64,000 nt of DNA from Eubacteriales bacterium mix99 (GTDB lineage Bacteria; Bacillota; Clostridia; Caldicoprobacterales; DTU083). This document shows, piece after piece, positions 54,410 through 63,441 of this stretch. The notes beneath the pieces were generated by a model. It saw nothing but the letters and a program-made list of their open reading frames with translations. It searched no databases and was not told where the DNA came from. Every line of letters starts with the position of its first letter. Positions within the stretch are counted from its first letter, which is position 1. Both the position numbers and the translations under genes were made by a program. The stretch spans positions 1,892,500 to 1,956,499 of the forward strand of contig CP121690.1 in NCBI GenBank assembly GCA_038396605.1, written 5' to 3'.

Positions 54410-56643
54410 GTCCGACTGCTCTTCGCAGGGACAAGCCGTTGCGTCCGGCAGGGACATTCCATTTTCTTTCCCATCCCTATTTCTGGGATTTTTTGATTGC
54501 TCTGTTGACCTTTTTTCTGATTTTTCTGCTCATTCTGGCTTGCCTGACCCCGGAGCGATACGAGCTGAAAGCCGGGGATATTCCAGGCGAACCCATTGCT
54601 GCTCCCAGGGATATTGCAGATGAAAAGGCCACCCGGGAAAGAAGGGAGTATGCCAGGGAACGGGTCAATGATATCTATACTTTGGATCAGATGATTACAA
54701 AGGATGTGGTTTCCGGAATCGATGCTATGTTTCATGGTATGGATTCCACCAGGGAAGCTGCTGCCGGCAGAACGAAAAAGTGGGATGAGCTGAGGGAGAA
54801 CAGCATAAAAGCCTGGGAAGAGGCTCAAAGGCAGGACCTGCAGTCCCAGCAGACGCCGGCTGGGCCGCAGCCAACTCCTTTACCGGAGAAACCGGATGAC
54901 AGCCAGCTTTATGATGAGGCGTTTTTTCAGGAAGTGCAGAAGATGTTTCCCGCCCAGCTGGCAAAAGATGATATCCTGATGATTATCAAGGCGGATCCGA
55001 AGAATCTGGACCGATTGAGGCAGGAGCTGACCAATACCGTGAGGGATATGTTGAGAACCGGCATCAAACAGGAACAGCTGTCGGGGTTTAAAGTCGATCT
55101 GCGGGAGGCGGTTCAGGAAATGGAGATTCCCGATGAATTGAAATCCCTTGGCATTACCATCGGCATTTCCCAATTGAAGGCAAATCTTCTTTATGATCCG
55201 GAGAAAACGCAGGAGGAAAAGCAGAAGGCGGCAGATAACGTGGAGGAAGTGGTTTATAAAAGGGGCCAGTTTATTGCCCAGGCCGGTCAGCCTGTCACGA
55301 AGGATCAAATCACCATGCTGGCGGAACTGGGACTGCTGAAGGACGATAAAGTGGATGTTCCGCTTTTTGCCGGCATTGCCCTGTCTGTTTTTTCCTGTCT
55401 GGTTCTGTCTGCATTCTATGTGATTTATTTTGAGAAGGAACTGCTTCAAAAGCCTTTGATCCTGCTGATGATCAGTACGATTCTTTGCCTGGTCCTGGGG
55501 GTGACGTATTTTACTTCCCGTCTGAATTTTTATCTGATTCCTGCCGCGATGGCGGGGATGCTGCTTACGGTGCTGCTAAATGCCCGCATCGGGATCGTGT
55601 TCAACATGATTACGGCGTTGCTGGTTGGCCTGATGTATGGAATGCAGCTGGCTCCGGTTATCCTGACGGCATTCGGCGGCATGGTGGGGATCTGCCTGCT
55701 CCGGTCCATTCAGCAGAGAAACTCCCTGGTATGGGCTGGTCTCGGAATAGCAGCCGGCAATATGCTGGCCGCAGGTTCCTCGGGACTTTTGACAGCCGGG
55801 GGAGGGACAGGCCTGTTTATCAGCTCCCTGTGGGGAGCTCTGGGAGGTTTGATCGCAGCAGTGCTTGCCACGGGGACCCTGCCGGTCTGGGAGAATCTGT
55901 TTGGCATTGTGACTCCCATGAAGCTGGTGGAACTCAGCAATCCCAATCAGCCCATATTGAAGCGTTTGCTGGTGGAGACCCCGGGCACCTACCATCACAG
56001 CGTTATTGTGGCCAATCTGGCGGAAAGGGCTGCGGATGCCATTGGCGCCAATGGCCTGCTGGCAAGGGTCGGCTCCTATTATCATGATATCGGTAAGCTG
56101 GAACGCCCCTATTATTTCAGGGAAAATCAACTATATGAGGATAATCCGCATGACCGGCTGGATCCCATGCTGAGCACCCGGATTATCACCTCCCATGTAA
56201 CGGATGGCATCAAACTGGCGAAGGAATATAATGTTCCTCCGGTGCTGTTTGACTTTATTCTGCAGCATCATGGCACCACTCCGGTGATATATTTTTACCA
56301 TAAGGCAAAGAATAACAGCAACGGGGATGCGGAGATCCGGCTGGATGATTTCCGATATCCCGGCCCCAGGCCCACCAGCAGGGAAACAGCTATTGTCATG
56401 CTGGCGGATACAACGGAGGCAGCGGTGCGGGCCATGACGGAGCATACACCGGACAAGGTGGAGGAGCGGATTCGCACCCTTATGCGGGAGAAACTGGATG
56501 ATGGGCAGTTTGAGAACTGTGACCTGACCATAAAGGACATGAACGTCATCGCAATTACTTTTGCCCGCGTCATCACCGGTATTTTCCACGACCGGGTAAA
56601 ATACCCGGAAATAGATTTGAAGGAAGAAAGAGAGAACCATTGA
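54406..56643 (+). CDS. pgpH: 7TM-HD cyclic-di-AMP phosphodiesterase (PgpH/YqfF type)
   Basis: A 745-residue membrane phosphodiesterase. One N-terminal membrane segment (about 26-46), a long extracellular 7TMR-HDED region (50-310), seven membrane helices (about 320-505) and a cytoplasmic HD domain with YHHSVIVANLAERAADAI and YYHDIGKLERPYYF. Characterised relatives hydrolyse cyclic-di-AMP. The Pro/Gln-rich stretch at about 145-165 is an insertion in the extracellular region. It overlaps phoH by 4 nt and precedes ybeY directly. Confidence 0.93.
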   Translation: MSPTALRRDKPLRPAGTFHFLSHPYFWDFLIALLTFFLIFLLILACLTPERYELKAGDIPGEPIAAPRDIADEKATRERREYARERVNDIYTLDQMITKDVVSGIDAMFHGMDSTREAAAGRTKKWDELRENSIKAWEEAQRQDLQSQQTPAGPQPTPLPEKPDDSQLYDEAFFQEVQKMFPAQLAKDDILMIIKADPKNLDRLRQELTNTVRDMLRTGIKQEQLSGFKVDLREAVQEMEIPDELKSLGITIGISQLKANLLYDPEKTQEEKQKAADNVEEVVYKRGQFIAQAGQPVTKDQITMLAELGLLKDDKVDVPLFAGIALSVFSCLVLSAFYVIYFEKELLQKPLILLMISTILCLVLGVTYFTSRLNFYLIPAAMAGMLLTVLLNARIGIVFNMITALLVGLMYGMQLAPVILTAFGGMVGICLLRSIQQRNSLVWAGLGIAAGNMLAAGSSGLLTAGGGTGLFISSLWGALGGLIAAVLATGTLPVWENLFGIVTPMKLVELSNPNQPILKRLLVETPGTYHHSVIVANLAERAADAIGANGLLARVGSYYHDIGKLERPYYFRENQLYEDNPHDRLDPMLSTRIITSHVTDGIKLAKEYNVPPVLFDFILQHHGTTPVIYFYHKAKNNSNGDAEIRLDDFRYPGPRPTSRETAIVMLADTTEAAVRAMTEHTPDKVEERIRTLMREKLDDGQFENCDLTIKDMNVIAITFARVITGIFHDRVKYPEIDLKEERENH

Positions 56644-56644
56644 T

Positions 56645-57160
56645 ATGACGTTATGGATAGACAACCGACAGGAATTTCTGACGGCAGACCTGCAGGATTT
56701 TTTCGAGCGGATTCTGCGGCAGACTCTGAGAAGTCTGAAGCTGGATATTCAGGCGGAAGTCAGCCTGGTGCTGGTGGACAATGCACAAATCCGGCAATTG
56801 AACCGGGAGTACCGGGGAAAGGATGCGGCTACGGATGTCCTTTCCTTTCCGCAGATTGAATTGTCTCCTTCCGGCGAATTCCCGGATCGGGAAACCCTGG
56901 AGGAGAACCGGGATCCGGGTACCGGAGAAGCGGTTCTCGGGGACATCGCCCTGTCCGTGGAAAGAGCGATGGAACAGGCAGATGAATATGGACACGGCAT
57001 AGAGCGGGAGCTTGCTTTTCTTATGGTTCACGGGCTTCTCCATCTTCTGGGCTATGACCATGAGAAAGGAAAAGAGATGGAGCAGATCATGAACCGTCTG
57101 CAGGAAACCATTCTTCAGGCATTGGATCTTTCCAGGGAGCGGAAGTCGAAAGAACCCTGA
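56645..57160 (+). CDS. ybeY: Endoribonuclease YbeY
   Basis: Metal-dependent RNase for 16S rRNA 3' maturation and ribosome quality control. The 171-residue protein has the zinc motif HGLLHLLGYDHEKGKEM (HxxxHxxxxxH) and the upstream REYRGKDAATDVLSFP. The ATG lies 1 nt after the pgpH stop; GAAGGAAG is further upstream. A slightly longer loop around residues 78-100 (SGEFPDRETLEENRDPG) is normal for some Firmicutes. Confidence 0.95.
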   Translation: MTLWIDNRQEFLTADLQDFFERILRQTLRSLKLDIQAEVSLVLVDNAQIRQLNREYRGKDAATDVLSFPQIELSPSGEFPDRETLEENRDPGTGEAVLGDIALSVERAMEQADEYGHGIERELAFLMVHGLLHLLGYDHEKGKEMEQIMNRLQETILQALDLSRERKSKEP

Positions 57161-57186
57161 TTGTTTCAGGAGAGAAGGACCATACC

Positions 57187-57885
57187 ATGAAATCCAGGAA
57201 ATTAACAGACAGTTTCAATTATGCCATCCGGGGGCTCCTGCATTGTCTCAGGACCCAGCGGAATATGAGGATTCACTTTGTCGTTGCAGCTCTGGTTCTC
57301 CTGCTGGCCATTCTCACGAAGGTTTCGGCCCTGGAGACCGTCGTACTGCTTCTGTGCATTGGTGCGGTCATCATGGCGGAGATGATCAACACGGCAATCG
57401 AAACCGCTGTGGATCTGGCGCACAGCAGCTATCACCCCCTGGCGGCCATTGCAAAGGATGTGTCAGCCGGAGCGGTCCTTGTGGCATCTGTCCTGTCTGC
57501 GGTGGTCGGATGCATTATATTCTATGATGATCTGCGGAATATTACGTTTACTGTGACCAATAAAGTAAAACATATGCCGATACATATTACCATCATCAGT
57601 CTGATCGTTGTTACCATTGCCGTAATTGCCGGGAAGGCATGGAGCAGGAAGGGCACGTTTCTCCGGGGCGGCATGCCCAGCGGACACAGTGCACTGGCGA
57701 TGTCCCTTCTGACATCCATTATTTTTCTGAGTAAAGGTGCGGCCATCCCCTTTCTGGCTGCTGCCCTTACCGTGATGGTGATGCACAGCCGTCTGGAGGC
57801 AGGAGTGCACACCCTGTGGGAGATTATTGTGGGAGCATTGCTGGGCTTCTTCCTGACGGTGTTGATCTTTCAGATGGCAGTTTGA
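57187..57885 (+). CDS. dgkA: Diacylglycerol/undecaprenol kinase fused to PAP2 phosphatase
   Basis: A 232-residue membrane protein with two domains. Residues 1-115 are a DgkA-type lipid kinase (FNYAIRGLLHCLRTQRNMRI and the active-site AEMINTAIETAVDL). Residues about 125-232 are a PAP2-type lipid phosphatase with KGTFLRGGMPSGHSALAMSL and SRLEAGVHTLWEIIVGALLG. In Gram-positives the kinase acts on undecaprenol; the fused phosphatase suggests a lipid phosphate cycle in one protein. GGAGAGAAGG precedes the ATG. Confidence 0.9.
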   Translation: MKSRKLTDSFNYAIRGLLHCLRTQRNMRIHFVVAALVLLLAILTKVSALETVVLLLCIGAVIMAEMINTAIETAVDLAHSSYHPLAAIAKDVSAGAVLVASVLSAVVGCIIFYDDLRNITFTVTNKVKHMPIHITIISLIVVTIAVIAGKAWSRKGTFLRGGMPSGHSALAMSLLTSIIFLSKGAAIPFLAAALTVMVMHSRLEAGVHTLWEIIVGALLGFFLTVLIFQMAV

Positions 57886-57951
57886 ATATCCGTCTGAGGC
57901 ATGCGCGTTCATGCAGGTATTTGAATCAGATTGGAACAGGAGGGATCCATT

Positions 57952-58350
57952 ATGCCGGATAATCCGGATTATCAGCTTCTGATCAACAAGGCTCTGGAGG
58001 CCCGGAGTCATGCCTATGTGCCATATTCCGGACTTCATGTCGGAGCTGCGCTTCTGTGTGAAGACGGGGAAATCCACACAGGGGCCAATGTGGAAAATGT
58101 GAGCTATGGTGCCACCTGCTGTGCGGAGCGCAGTGCGGTTTTTCACGCAGTTTCGGAGGGAAAGAGGAAGTTTTCGGCGATTGCAGTGGTTTCCGACATG
58201 GATAAACCGATTTTTCCCTGCGGGATCTGCAGGCAGGTCCTTGCAGAATTCCGGGTTCCCATAGTTGTTGCAGGAAACAGGGCAGGAAAGTATCGGATTT
58301 ACCGGACGGAAGATCTTCTGCCTCATGCATTTACAGAGTTTAACGCCTGA
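57952..58350 (+). CDS. cdd: Cytidine deaminase
   Basis: Deaminates cytidine and deoxycytidine to uridine forms in pyrimidine salvage. The 132-residue tetrameric-type enzyme has three zinc Cys: TCCAERSAVFHAV and the PCGICRQVLAEF pair, with the catalytic Glu after the first. I chose the ATG at 57952 after AGGAGGGATCC. It lies between dgkA and era as in Bacillus. Confidence 0.96.
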   Translation: MPDNPDYQLLINKALEARSHAYVPYSGLHVGAALLCEDGEIHTGANVENVSYGATCCAERSAVFHAVSEGKRKFSAIAVVSDMDKPIFPCGICRQVLAEFRVPIVVAGNRAGKYRIYRTEDLLPHAFTEFNA

Positions 58351-58385
58351 TTTTCATGGATATTATAAAAGAAGGAAGTGATCAT

Positions 58386-59285
58386 TTGTCGGAGTTTCGT
58401 TCCGGCTTTCTTGCCCTGATCGGCAGGCCTAATGTGGGAAAATCTACCCTGATGAATACCCTCATTGGGGAGAAAATCGCCATTGTTTCCGATAAGCCCC
58501 AGACCACTCGAAACCGGATTCAATGTATTCTGACGCGGGAAGACTATCAGATTATATTTGTTGATACGCCGGGCATTCACCGTCCCAAAAACAAACTGGG
58601 CGAGTATATGGCGCAGGCTGCCCGGGATTCCCTTTCCGATATGGAAGCGATCCTGTTCGTTGTGGACGCAGCAGACGGCATCGGTGCAGGAGACCGGCGG
58701 ATTGCCGGACGCCTGAAGGAACTGCGTGTTCCTGTCATTTTGGCTGCCAATAAAATGGATATTGCCAATCCGGAGAAGACGAGAGCCCGGATAAAGGATT
58801 TGGCGGAGGTTTGTCCTTTTGCGGAAATCGTTGAGGTTTCTGCGAAGCAGGGTTTCAATATGGATTCGCTGGAGCAAAAGCTGGTTTCCTTTTTGCCGGA
58901 AGGTCCGAAGTATTATCCGGATGATATGGTGACGGATCAGCCCGAACGGGCCATTCTGGCTGAAATTATACGGGAAAAGGCATTGCAGCTGCTGCAGCAG
59001 GAGGTTCCCCATGGCATTGGCGTGGAAATGGAAAAAATACAGGAAAGGGAAGACAAGGGCCTGGTGGAAGTTTATGCTTCCATTCTCTGCGAAAAGTCTT
59101 CCCATAAGGGAATTGTCATCGGCAAAGGCGGTCAGATGCTGAAATCGATCGGGAGCATGGCAAGGAAGGATATGGAATCGCTTATGGGCGAAAAGGTTTT
59201 TCTGAAGCTGTTTGTAAAAGTAAAGAATGACTGGCGCAATGATTCGAATACGTTGAAAAGCCTTGGTTACAGCCCGCATAAATGA
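58386..59285 (+). CDS. era: GTPase Era
   Basis: Ribosome-assembly GTPase that binds the 3' end of 16S rRNA. The 299-residue protein has GRPNVGKSTLMNTLIG, DTPGIHRPKN, NKMD and a C-terminal KH domain (IVIGKGGQMLKSIGSMAR). The best start is TTG at 58386, 6 nt behind GGAAG; an ATG at 58356 has no ribosome site. Spacing and order with cdd and yqzL-recO are conserved. Confidence 0.96.
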   Translation: MSEFRSGFLALIGRPNVGKSTLMNTLIGEKIAIVSDKPQTTRNRIQCILTREDYQIIFVDTPGIHRPKNKLGEYMAQAARDSLSDMEAILFVVDAADGIGAGDRRIAGRLKELRVPVILAANKMDIANPEKTRARIKDLAEVCPFAEIVEVSAKQGFNMDSLEQKLVSFLPEGPKYYPDDMVTDQPERAILAEIIREKALQLLQQEVPHGIGVEMEKIQEREDKGLVEVYASILCEKSSHKGIVIGKGGQMLKSIGSMARKDMESLMGEKVFLKLFVKVKNDWRNDSNTLKSLGYSPHK

Positions 59286-59402
59286 TGCATATATATGGAA
59301 ATAAATTCAAAATCGGATGAATTTACATGGAATAGTGTATTTTTGAGCCGGGCAATCTATGAACAGGAGTAAATTGATCCACAAAAAAAGGAGGCATTTT
59401 GA

Positions 59403-59600
59403 TTGTTGCAGTTATTGTGGAATATGTTCAGGGAAACCGGCAGGATCAATGTCTATTTGTTTTACAAGGCATTGGAGAAAGAAAGCGTATCGGGCGAAAC
59501 AGAGGAAGAAGCAGATGCTGTACCGGAGAAAAATGCGCCGGAAGTTGCGGGCGGGAATACGGTGATGGGGTTGAGGTTACAGATAAAAGATCCGCTGTAA
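59403..59600 (+). CDS. yqzL: YqzL-family small protein
   Basis: A 65-residue protein beginning with LLWNMFRETGRINVYLFYKA, the mark of the YqzL family found between era and recO. The start is TTG at 59403 (or the next TTG), 9 nt after AGGAGG. The C-terminal half (Glu-rich, then GGNTVMGLRLQ) is longer than the B. subtilis protein and shows no known motif. Function unknown. Confidence 0.8.
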   Translation: MLQLLWNMFRETGRINVYLFYKALEKESVSGETEEEADAVPEKNAPEVAGGNTVMGLRLQIKDPL

Positions 59601-59664
59601 CAAATTATTTTTGAATTATGCAGCCTGTGGCTGCCAATATATTTGCTGTAAGGAAGGGTATGGG

Positions 59665-60414
59665 ATGAAGTTTGTTCACACACAGGGAGTGGTACTTCGA
59701 ACTGCCGATCGAAATGAGGCGGATCGTCTGTTGACGGTTCTGTCTCCGGAGCTTGGCAGGATCCTTGTTCTGGCCCGTGGTTGCAGAAAGCCGAAAAGCA
59801 AGTTTCTGTCCTGTTCTCAGTTATTCTGCTACGGTGATCTGATTCTGCAGTCTTACCGGGATATTTACATTATGAGTCAGGCAGAGGTCCGGAACTCTTT
59901 CTTTGATATCCGAAGTGATATGGAGAGATTTTCCTGTGCGACATATATCGCCAATTTAACAGAAGAGGTAGCAACCACAGGGGAAAGTAATTTTCCTCTT
60001 TTTCGGCTGCTTCTGGCGGGCCTGAGCTATTTCGCATTTGGAGAAAAGGATCTGGCAGGAAGAATGCTGATCTATGAACTGAAACTGATGGATTTGATCG
60101 GGTATCGTCCGGTTCTGGGCACCTGTGTGATCTGTGGGAATCGTCCCGTTGGTTCTGCTTTTTCTTTCCGGCCGGAGCAGGGCGGGCTGGTTTGTGAAAA
60201 CTGCAGGGGGTCGGACTCTTCCGGGATTCCGATTTCCCGGGAAACATCCCGGATGATGCAGAAGATTCTGGACGCGGACATTGACGAATGTTTCCGTATT
60301 TTCGTTTTGCCCGGGGAAAAAGAGCAGATGAACCGGATTCTTCCCGCCTATATCGAACAAAAGCTGGAAAAGAAAATCAAATCAAGGGACTTTTTGAAAT
60401 CCTTTTTCATTTGA
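59665..60414 (+). CDS. recO: DNA repair protein RecO
   Basis: Recombination mediator that with RecR loads RecA onto SSB-coated DNA. The 249-residue protein has an N-terminal OB fold (TQGVVLRTADRNEADRLLTV), a central helical domain and a zinc finger with CVICGNRP and LVCENC. I start at the ATG at 59665 after AAGGAAGG. It is the last gene of the era cluster. Confidence 0.95.
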   Translation: MKFVHTQGVVLRTADRNEADRLLTVLSPELGRILVLARGCRKPKSKFLSCSQLFCYGDLILQSYRDIYIMSQAEVRNSFFDIRSDMERFSCATYIANLTEEVATTGESNFPLFRLLLAGLSYFAFGEKDLAGRMLIYELKLMDLIGYRPVLGTCVICGNRPVGSAFSFRPEQGGLVCENCRGSDSSGIPISRETSRMMQKILDADIDECFRIFVLPGEKEQMNRILPAYIEQKLEKKIKSRDFLKSFFI

Positions 60415-60418
60415 TGTC

Positions 60419-60447
60419 TTGACCATTTGTCGAAAATTCTGTATGAT
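60419..60447 (+). promoter_or_regulatory. Sigma-A promoter of ppdK
   Basis: TTGACC (60419-60424), 17-nt spacer, TATGAT (60442-60447). The leader is about 140 nt and contains possible hairpins (GGGACAG/CTGTTTC elements at about 60505-60530), but no riboswitch that I recognise. Confidence 0.7.
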
Positions 60448-60594
60448 ATGTATGATATAAAAGAAATTGGTCGACTGGGACAGATCCGGGACAGAGAGCC
60501 CTGTTTCCTGTTCCTGAGACAGAACCTGTTGTGTTGTATGGAAGCTTTTGGCTTACATATATGGAAGAAACAGAAAAGCTAAGGAGGAAAGTCT

Positions 60595-63228
60595 ATGTCC
60601 AACAAGTATGTTTACCTCTTTAAAGAGGGCAACGCGGGCATGAGAAATCTATTGGGAGGAAAAGGAGCCAATCTGGCAGAAATGACAAATCTTGGTCTTC
60701 CGGTTCCTCAGGGATTCACCGTTACGACGGAGGCATGTACCCGTTATTATCAGGATAACAAAACCATTGCACAGGATATCATGGATCAGATTTATGAGGC
60801 ACTGGAAACCACCGAGAACGTTATCGGCAAAAAATTCGGGAATCTTGAGAATCCCTTCCTGGTATCCGTTCGCTCCGGTGCCCGGGCTTCCATGCCCGGA
60901 ATGATGGATACCATTCTGAATCTGGGCCTGAATGACGTTGCAGTCCAGGGTGTGGCCAAACTGACCAACAACGAAAGATTTGCCTATGACAGCTACCGCA
61001 GATTTATTCAGATGTTTTCTGATGTTGTTATGGAAATCGACAAGACAAAGTTTGATGCCATACTGGATGCAGTAAAAGAAGAAAACAATGTAACAATGGA
61101 TACGGAACTGACGGCAGAAAATCTGAAAGAAGTGGTCCGCCGGTTTAAGGAGCTCTATAAGCAGGAAAAGGAGGAAGAATTCCCGCAGGATCCCAAGGTG
61201 CAGCTGCTGGAAGCCGTCAAGGCTGTTTTCCGTTCCTGGGACAATCCCAGAGCGAATGTTTACAGAAGGATGAACGATATCCCCAGCGACTGGGGTACCG
61301 CCGTCAACGTACAGGCCATGGTATTCGGAAATATGGGTGAGGATTCCGGGACAGGCGTGGCGTTTACCCGTGATCCGGCCACCGGGGAAAAACGGCTGTA
61401 CGGGGAATATCTGATGAATGCCCAGGGAGAGGATGTCGTCGCCGGCATTCGCACCCCTCAGCCGATTTCCCATCTGGAGCAGACCAATCCGAAGGTATAC
61501 AAGCAATTTGTCAGCATTGCGGAGACCCTGGAACAGCATTATAAGGATATGCAGGATATGGAGTTTACCATTGAAAAAGGGAAACTCTATATGCTTCAGA
61601 CACGGAACGGAAAGCGCACGGCAACCGCTGCGGTAAAAGTCGCCGTGGATCTGGTTTCCGAAGGCCTGCTGACCAGGGAGGAAGCCATTCTGAAGGTGGA
61701 GCCGAAGCAATTGGATGCCCTGCTGCATCCGACGTTCCAGGCAAAGGCACTGAAAGAAGCACAGCCCATTGCAAAGGGTCTGCCTGCATCCCCCGGTGCG
61801 GCTGCCGGTGCCGTGTACTTTACTGCCGAAGCCGCTACAAAAGCTGAGGAAAACGGGGAAAAGGTCATCCTGGTACGGGAGGAGACTTCACCGGAAGACA
61901 TTGAAGGAATGTATTCCTCAGAAGGAATTCTGACGGCCCGGGGCGGTATGACATCCCACGCAGCAGTGGTGGCCCGTGGAATGGGTACCTGCTGTGTAGC
62001 CGGATGTTCGGAGATCGTTGTGGATGAAAAGGCCAAAACCTTTACTGCCAAAGGCAAAACGTATCATGAAGGGGACGAGATTTCCCTGGACGGCAGTACC
62101 GGTTATGTATACAGCGGCAGCATTGCCACAGAGGCAGCTTCCATGGCCGGCGATTTCGGAACCCTGATGGATTGGGCCGATGACATCCGGACCATGAAGG
62201 TCATGTCCAATGCGGATTCCCCCAAGGATGCACGCCAGGCCGTAAAGTTCGGCGCAGAGGGCAACGGGCTTTGCCGTACCGAGCATATGTTCTTTGATCC
62301 GGATCGGATTACCGCATTCCGCAGGATGATTGTCGCGACCAATGAAGCCGACAGAAGGAAAGCCCTTGCAGGGATTCAGCCGATGCAGAAAGACGACTTC
62401 AAGGGGATTTTTGAGGCAATGGAAGGGAAGCCGGTTGTCATCCGTCTTCTGGATCCGCCGCTTCACGAATTCCTGCCTCATGAAGACGGGGAGATTCGGG
62501 AGTTGGCCGGTAAACTGGACCTCACCTTTGAAGAGCTGAAGTCCGTTGTGCTCAGCCTGAAGGAGATCAATCCCATGCTTGGTCACCGTGGATGCCGTCT
62601 GGCAGTTACCTATCCGGAGATTGCCGAGATGCAGACAACCGCCATTATCGAAGCTGCTCTGGAGGTCAAAAAGGAAAAAGGCTATGATATTGTACCGGAG
62701 ATCATGATTCCTCTGATCTGTGATATCAAGGAGCTGAAATACGTCAAGAAGATTATTACGGGAGCCGCGGATCAGGTAATCAAAAAATCCGGCATGGACA
62801 TGAAATATATGGTCGGTACCATGATCGAGATTCCGAGGGCCGCCCTGACAGCAGATCAGATCGCCGAGGAAGCAGAGTTCTTCTCCTTCGGGACCAATGA
62901 TCTGACCCAGATGACCTATGGCCTGAGCCGGGATGATGCCGGCAAGATTCTGGACAAGTATTACGATGCCAAGATCTTTGAATCGGATCCGACTGCCAGG
63001 CTGGATCAGGTGGGCGTCGGCAAGCTGATGAAGATTGCGGTGGAGCTTGGAAAGAAGACCCGCCCCGATATTAAGCTGGGCATCTGCGGAGAGCACGGCG
63101 GAGATCCCAGTTCCATTGAGTTCTGCTATCGGATCGGTCTGCAGTATGTTTCCTGCTCTCCCTTCCGTGTGCCGATTGCCAGACTGGCTGCCGCACAGGC
63201 TGTCGTCAAATACGGTCCGGTGAAGTAA
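60595..63228 (+). CDS. ppdK: Pyruvate, phosphate dikinase
   Basis: Interconverts pyruvate, ATP and phosphate with phosphoenolpyruvate, AMP and pyrophosphate; in anaerobic Clostridia it serves glycolysis and gluconeogenesis. The 877-residue enzyme has an N-terminal ATP-grasp (GGKGANLAEMTNLGLPVPQG), the swivelling His domain TARGGMTSHAAVVARGMGT, and a C-terminal PEP/pyruvate barrel with GNGLCRTEHMFF, NPMLGHRGCRLAVTYPE and GICGEHGGDP. Length is full. AAGGAGGAAAG precedes the ATG. It is monocistronic, with its own promoter and strong terminator. Confidence 0.98.
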   Translation: MSNKYVYLFKEGNAGMRNLLGGKGANLAEMTNLGLPVPQGFTVTTEACTRYYQDNKTIAQDIMDQIYEALETTENVIGKKFGNLENPFLVSVRSGARASMPGMMDTILNLGLNDVAVQGVAKLTNNERFAYDSYRRFIQMFSDVVMEIDKTKFDAILDAVKEENNVTMDTELTAENLKEVVRRFKELYKQEKEEEFPQDPKVQLLEAVKAVFRSWDNPRANVYRRMNDIPSDWGTAVNVQAMVFGNMGEDSGTGVAFTRDPATGEKRLYGEYLMNAQGEDVVAGIRTPQPISHLEQTNPKVYKQFVSIAETLEQHYKDMQDMEFTIEKGKLYMLQTRNGKRTATAAVKVAVDLVSEGLLTREEAILKVEPKQLDALLHPTFQAKALKEAQPIAKGLPASPGAAAGAVYFTAEAATKAEENGEKVILVREETSPEDIEGMYSSEGILTARGGMTSHAAVVARGMGTCCVAGCSEIVVDEKAKTFTAKGKTYHEGDEISLDGSTGYVYSGSIATEAASMAGDFGTLMDWADDIRTMKVMSNADSPKDARQAVKFGAEGNGLCRTEHMFFDPDRITAFRRMIVATNEADRRKALAGIQPMQKDDFKGIFEAMEGKPVVIRLLDPPLHEFLPHEDGEIRELAGKLDLTFEELKSVVLSLKEINPMLGHRGCRLAVTYPEIAEMQTTAIIEAALEVKKEKGYDIVPEIMIPLICDIKELKYVKKIITGAADQVIKKSGMDMKYMVGTMIEIPRAALTADQIAEEAEFFSFGTNDLTQMTYGLSRDDAGKILDKYYDAKIFESDPTARLDQVGVGKLMKIAVELGKKTRPDIKLGICGEHGGDPSSIEFCYRIGLQYVSCSPFRVPIARLAAAQAVVKYGPVK

Positions 63229-63252
63229 ATAATACTTTCCTGCACTTACGAT

Positions 63253-63302
63253 AACAGCAGCGCTCTGTTGTTTTAAAAACAACAGAGCGCTGCTGTTTTT
63301 TT
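63253..63302 (+). terminator. Strong terminator of ppdK
   Basis: A 22-bp perfect inverted repeat (63253-63274 with 63275-63296, no unpaired spacer) built on AACAGCAGCGCTCTGTTG, followed by seven T residues. Confidence 0.95.
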
Positions 63303-63362
63303 GGCAAACCAGAAAGTCGAACCGTTCTGATTTTCTTTTTGAAATTATCCAAAACATACAAG

Positions 63363-63392
63363 TTGCATAATCCGTCTGTCCGGTCATATAAT
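63363..63392 (+). promoter_or_regulatory. Sigma-A promoter of the DNA polymerase IV gene
   Basis: TTGCAT (63363-63368), 18-nt spacer, TATAAT (63387-63392), with a LexA box at the predicted transcription start. Confidence 0.75.
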
Positions 63393-63399
63393 AGAGATA

Positions 63400-63413
63400 C
63401 GAACATATGTTCC
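63400..63413 (+). promoter_or_regulatory. LexA (SOS) box
   Basis: CGAACATATGTTCC contains the perfect Gram-positive LexA core GAACATATGTTC (63401-63412), immediately after the -10 box. It is identical to the core at 22195-22206. Confidence 0.9.
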
Positions 63414-63441
63414 ATAACAAGATGATTGGGTGGTTTTTGGA

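Noticed and set aside
60448-60594. Riboswitch in the ppdK leader
   Set aside because: Only weak local hairpins; no conserved core of a known riboswitch was recognised.
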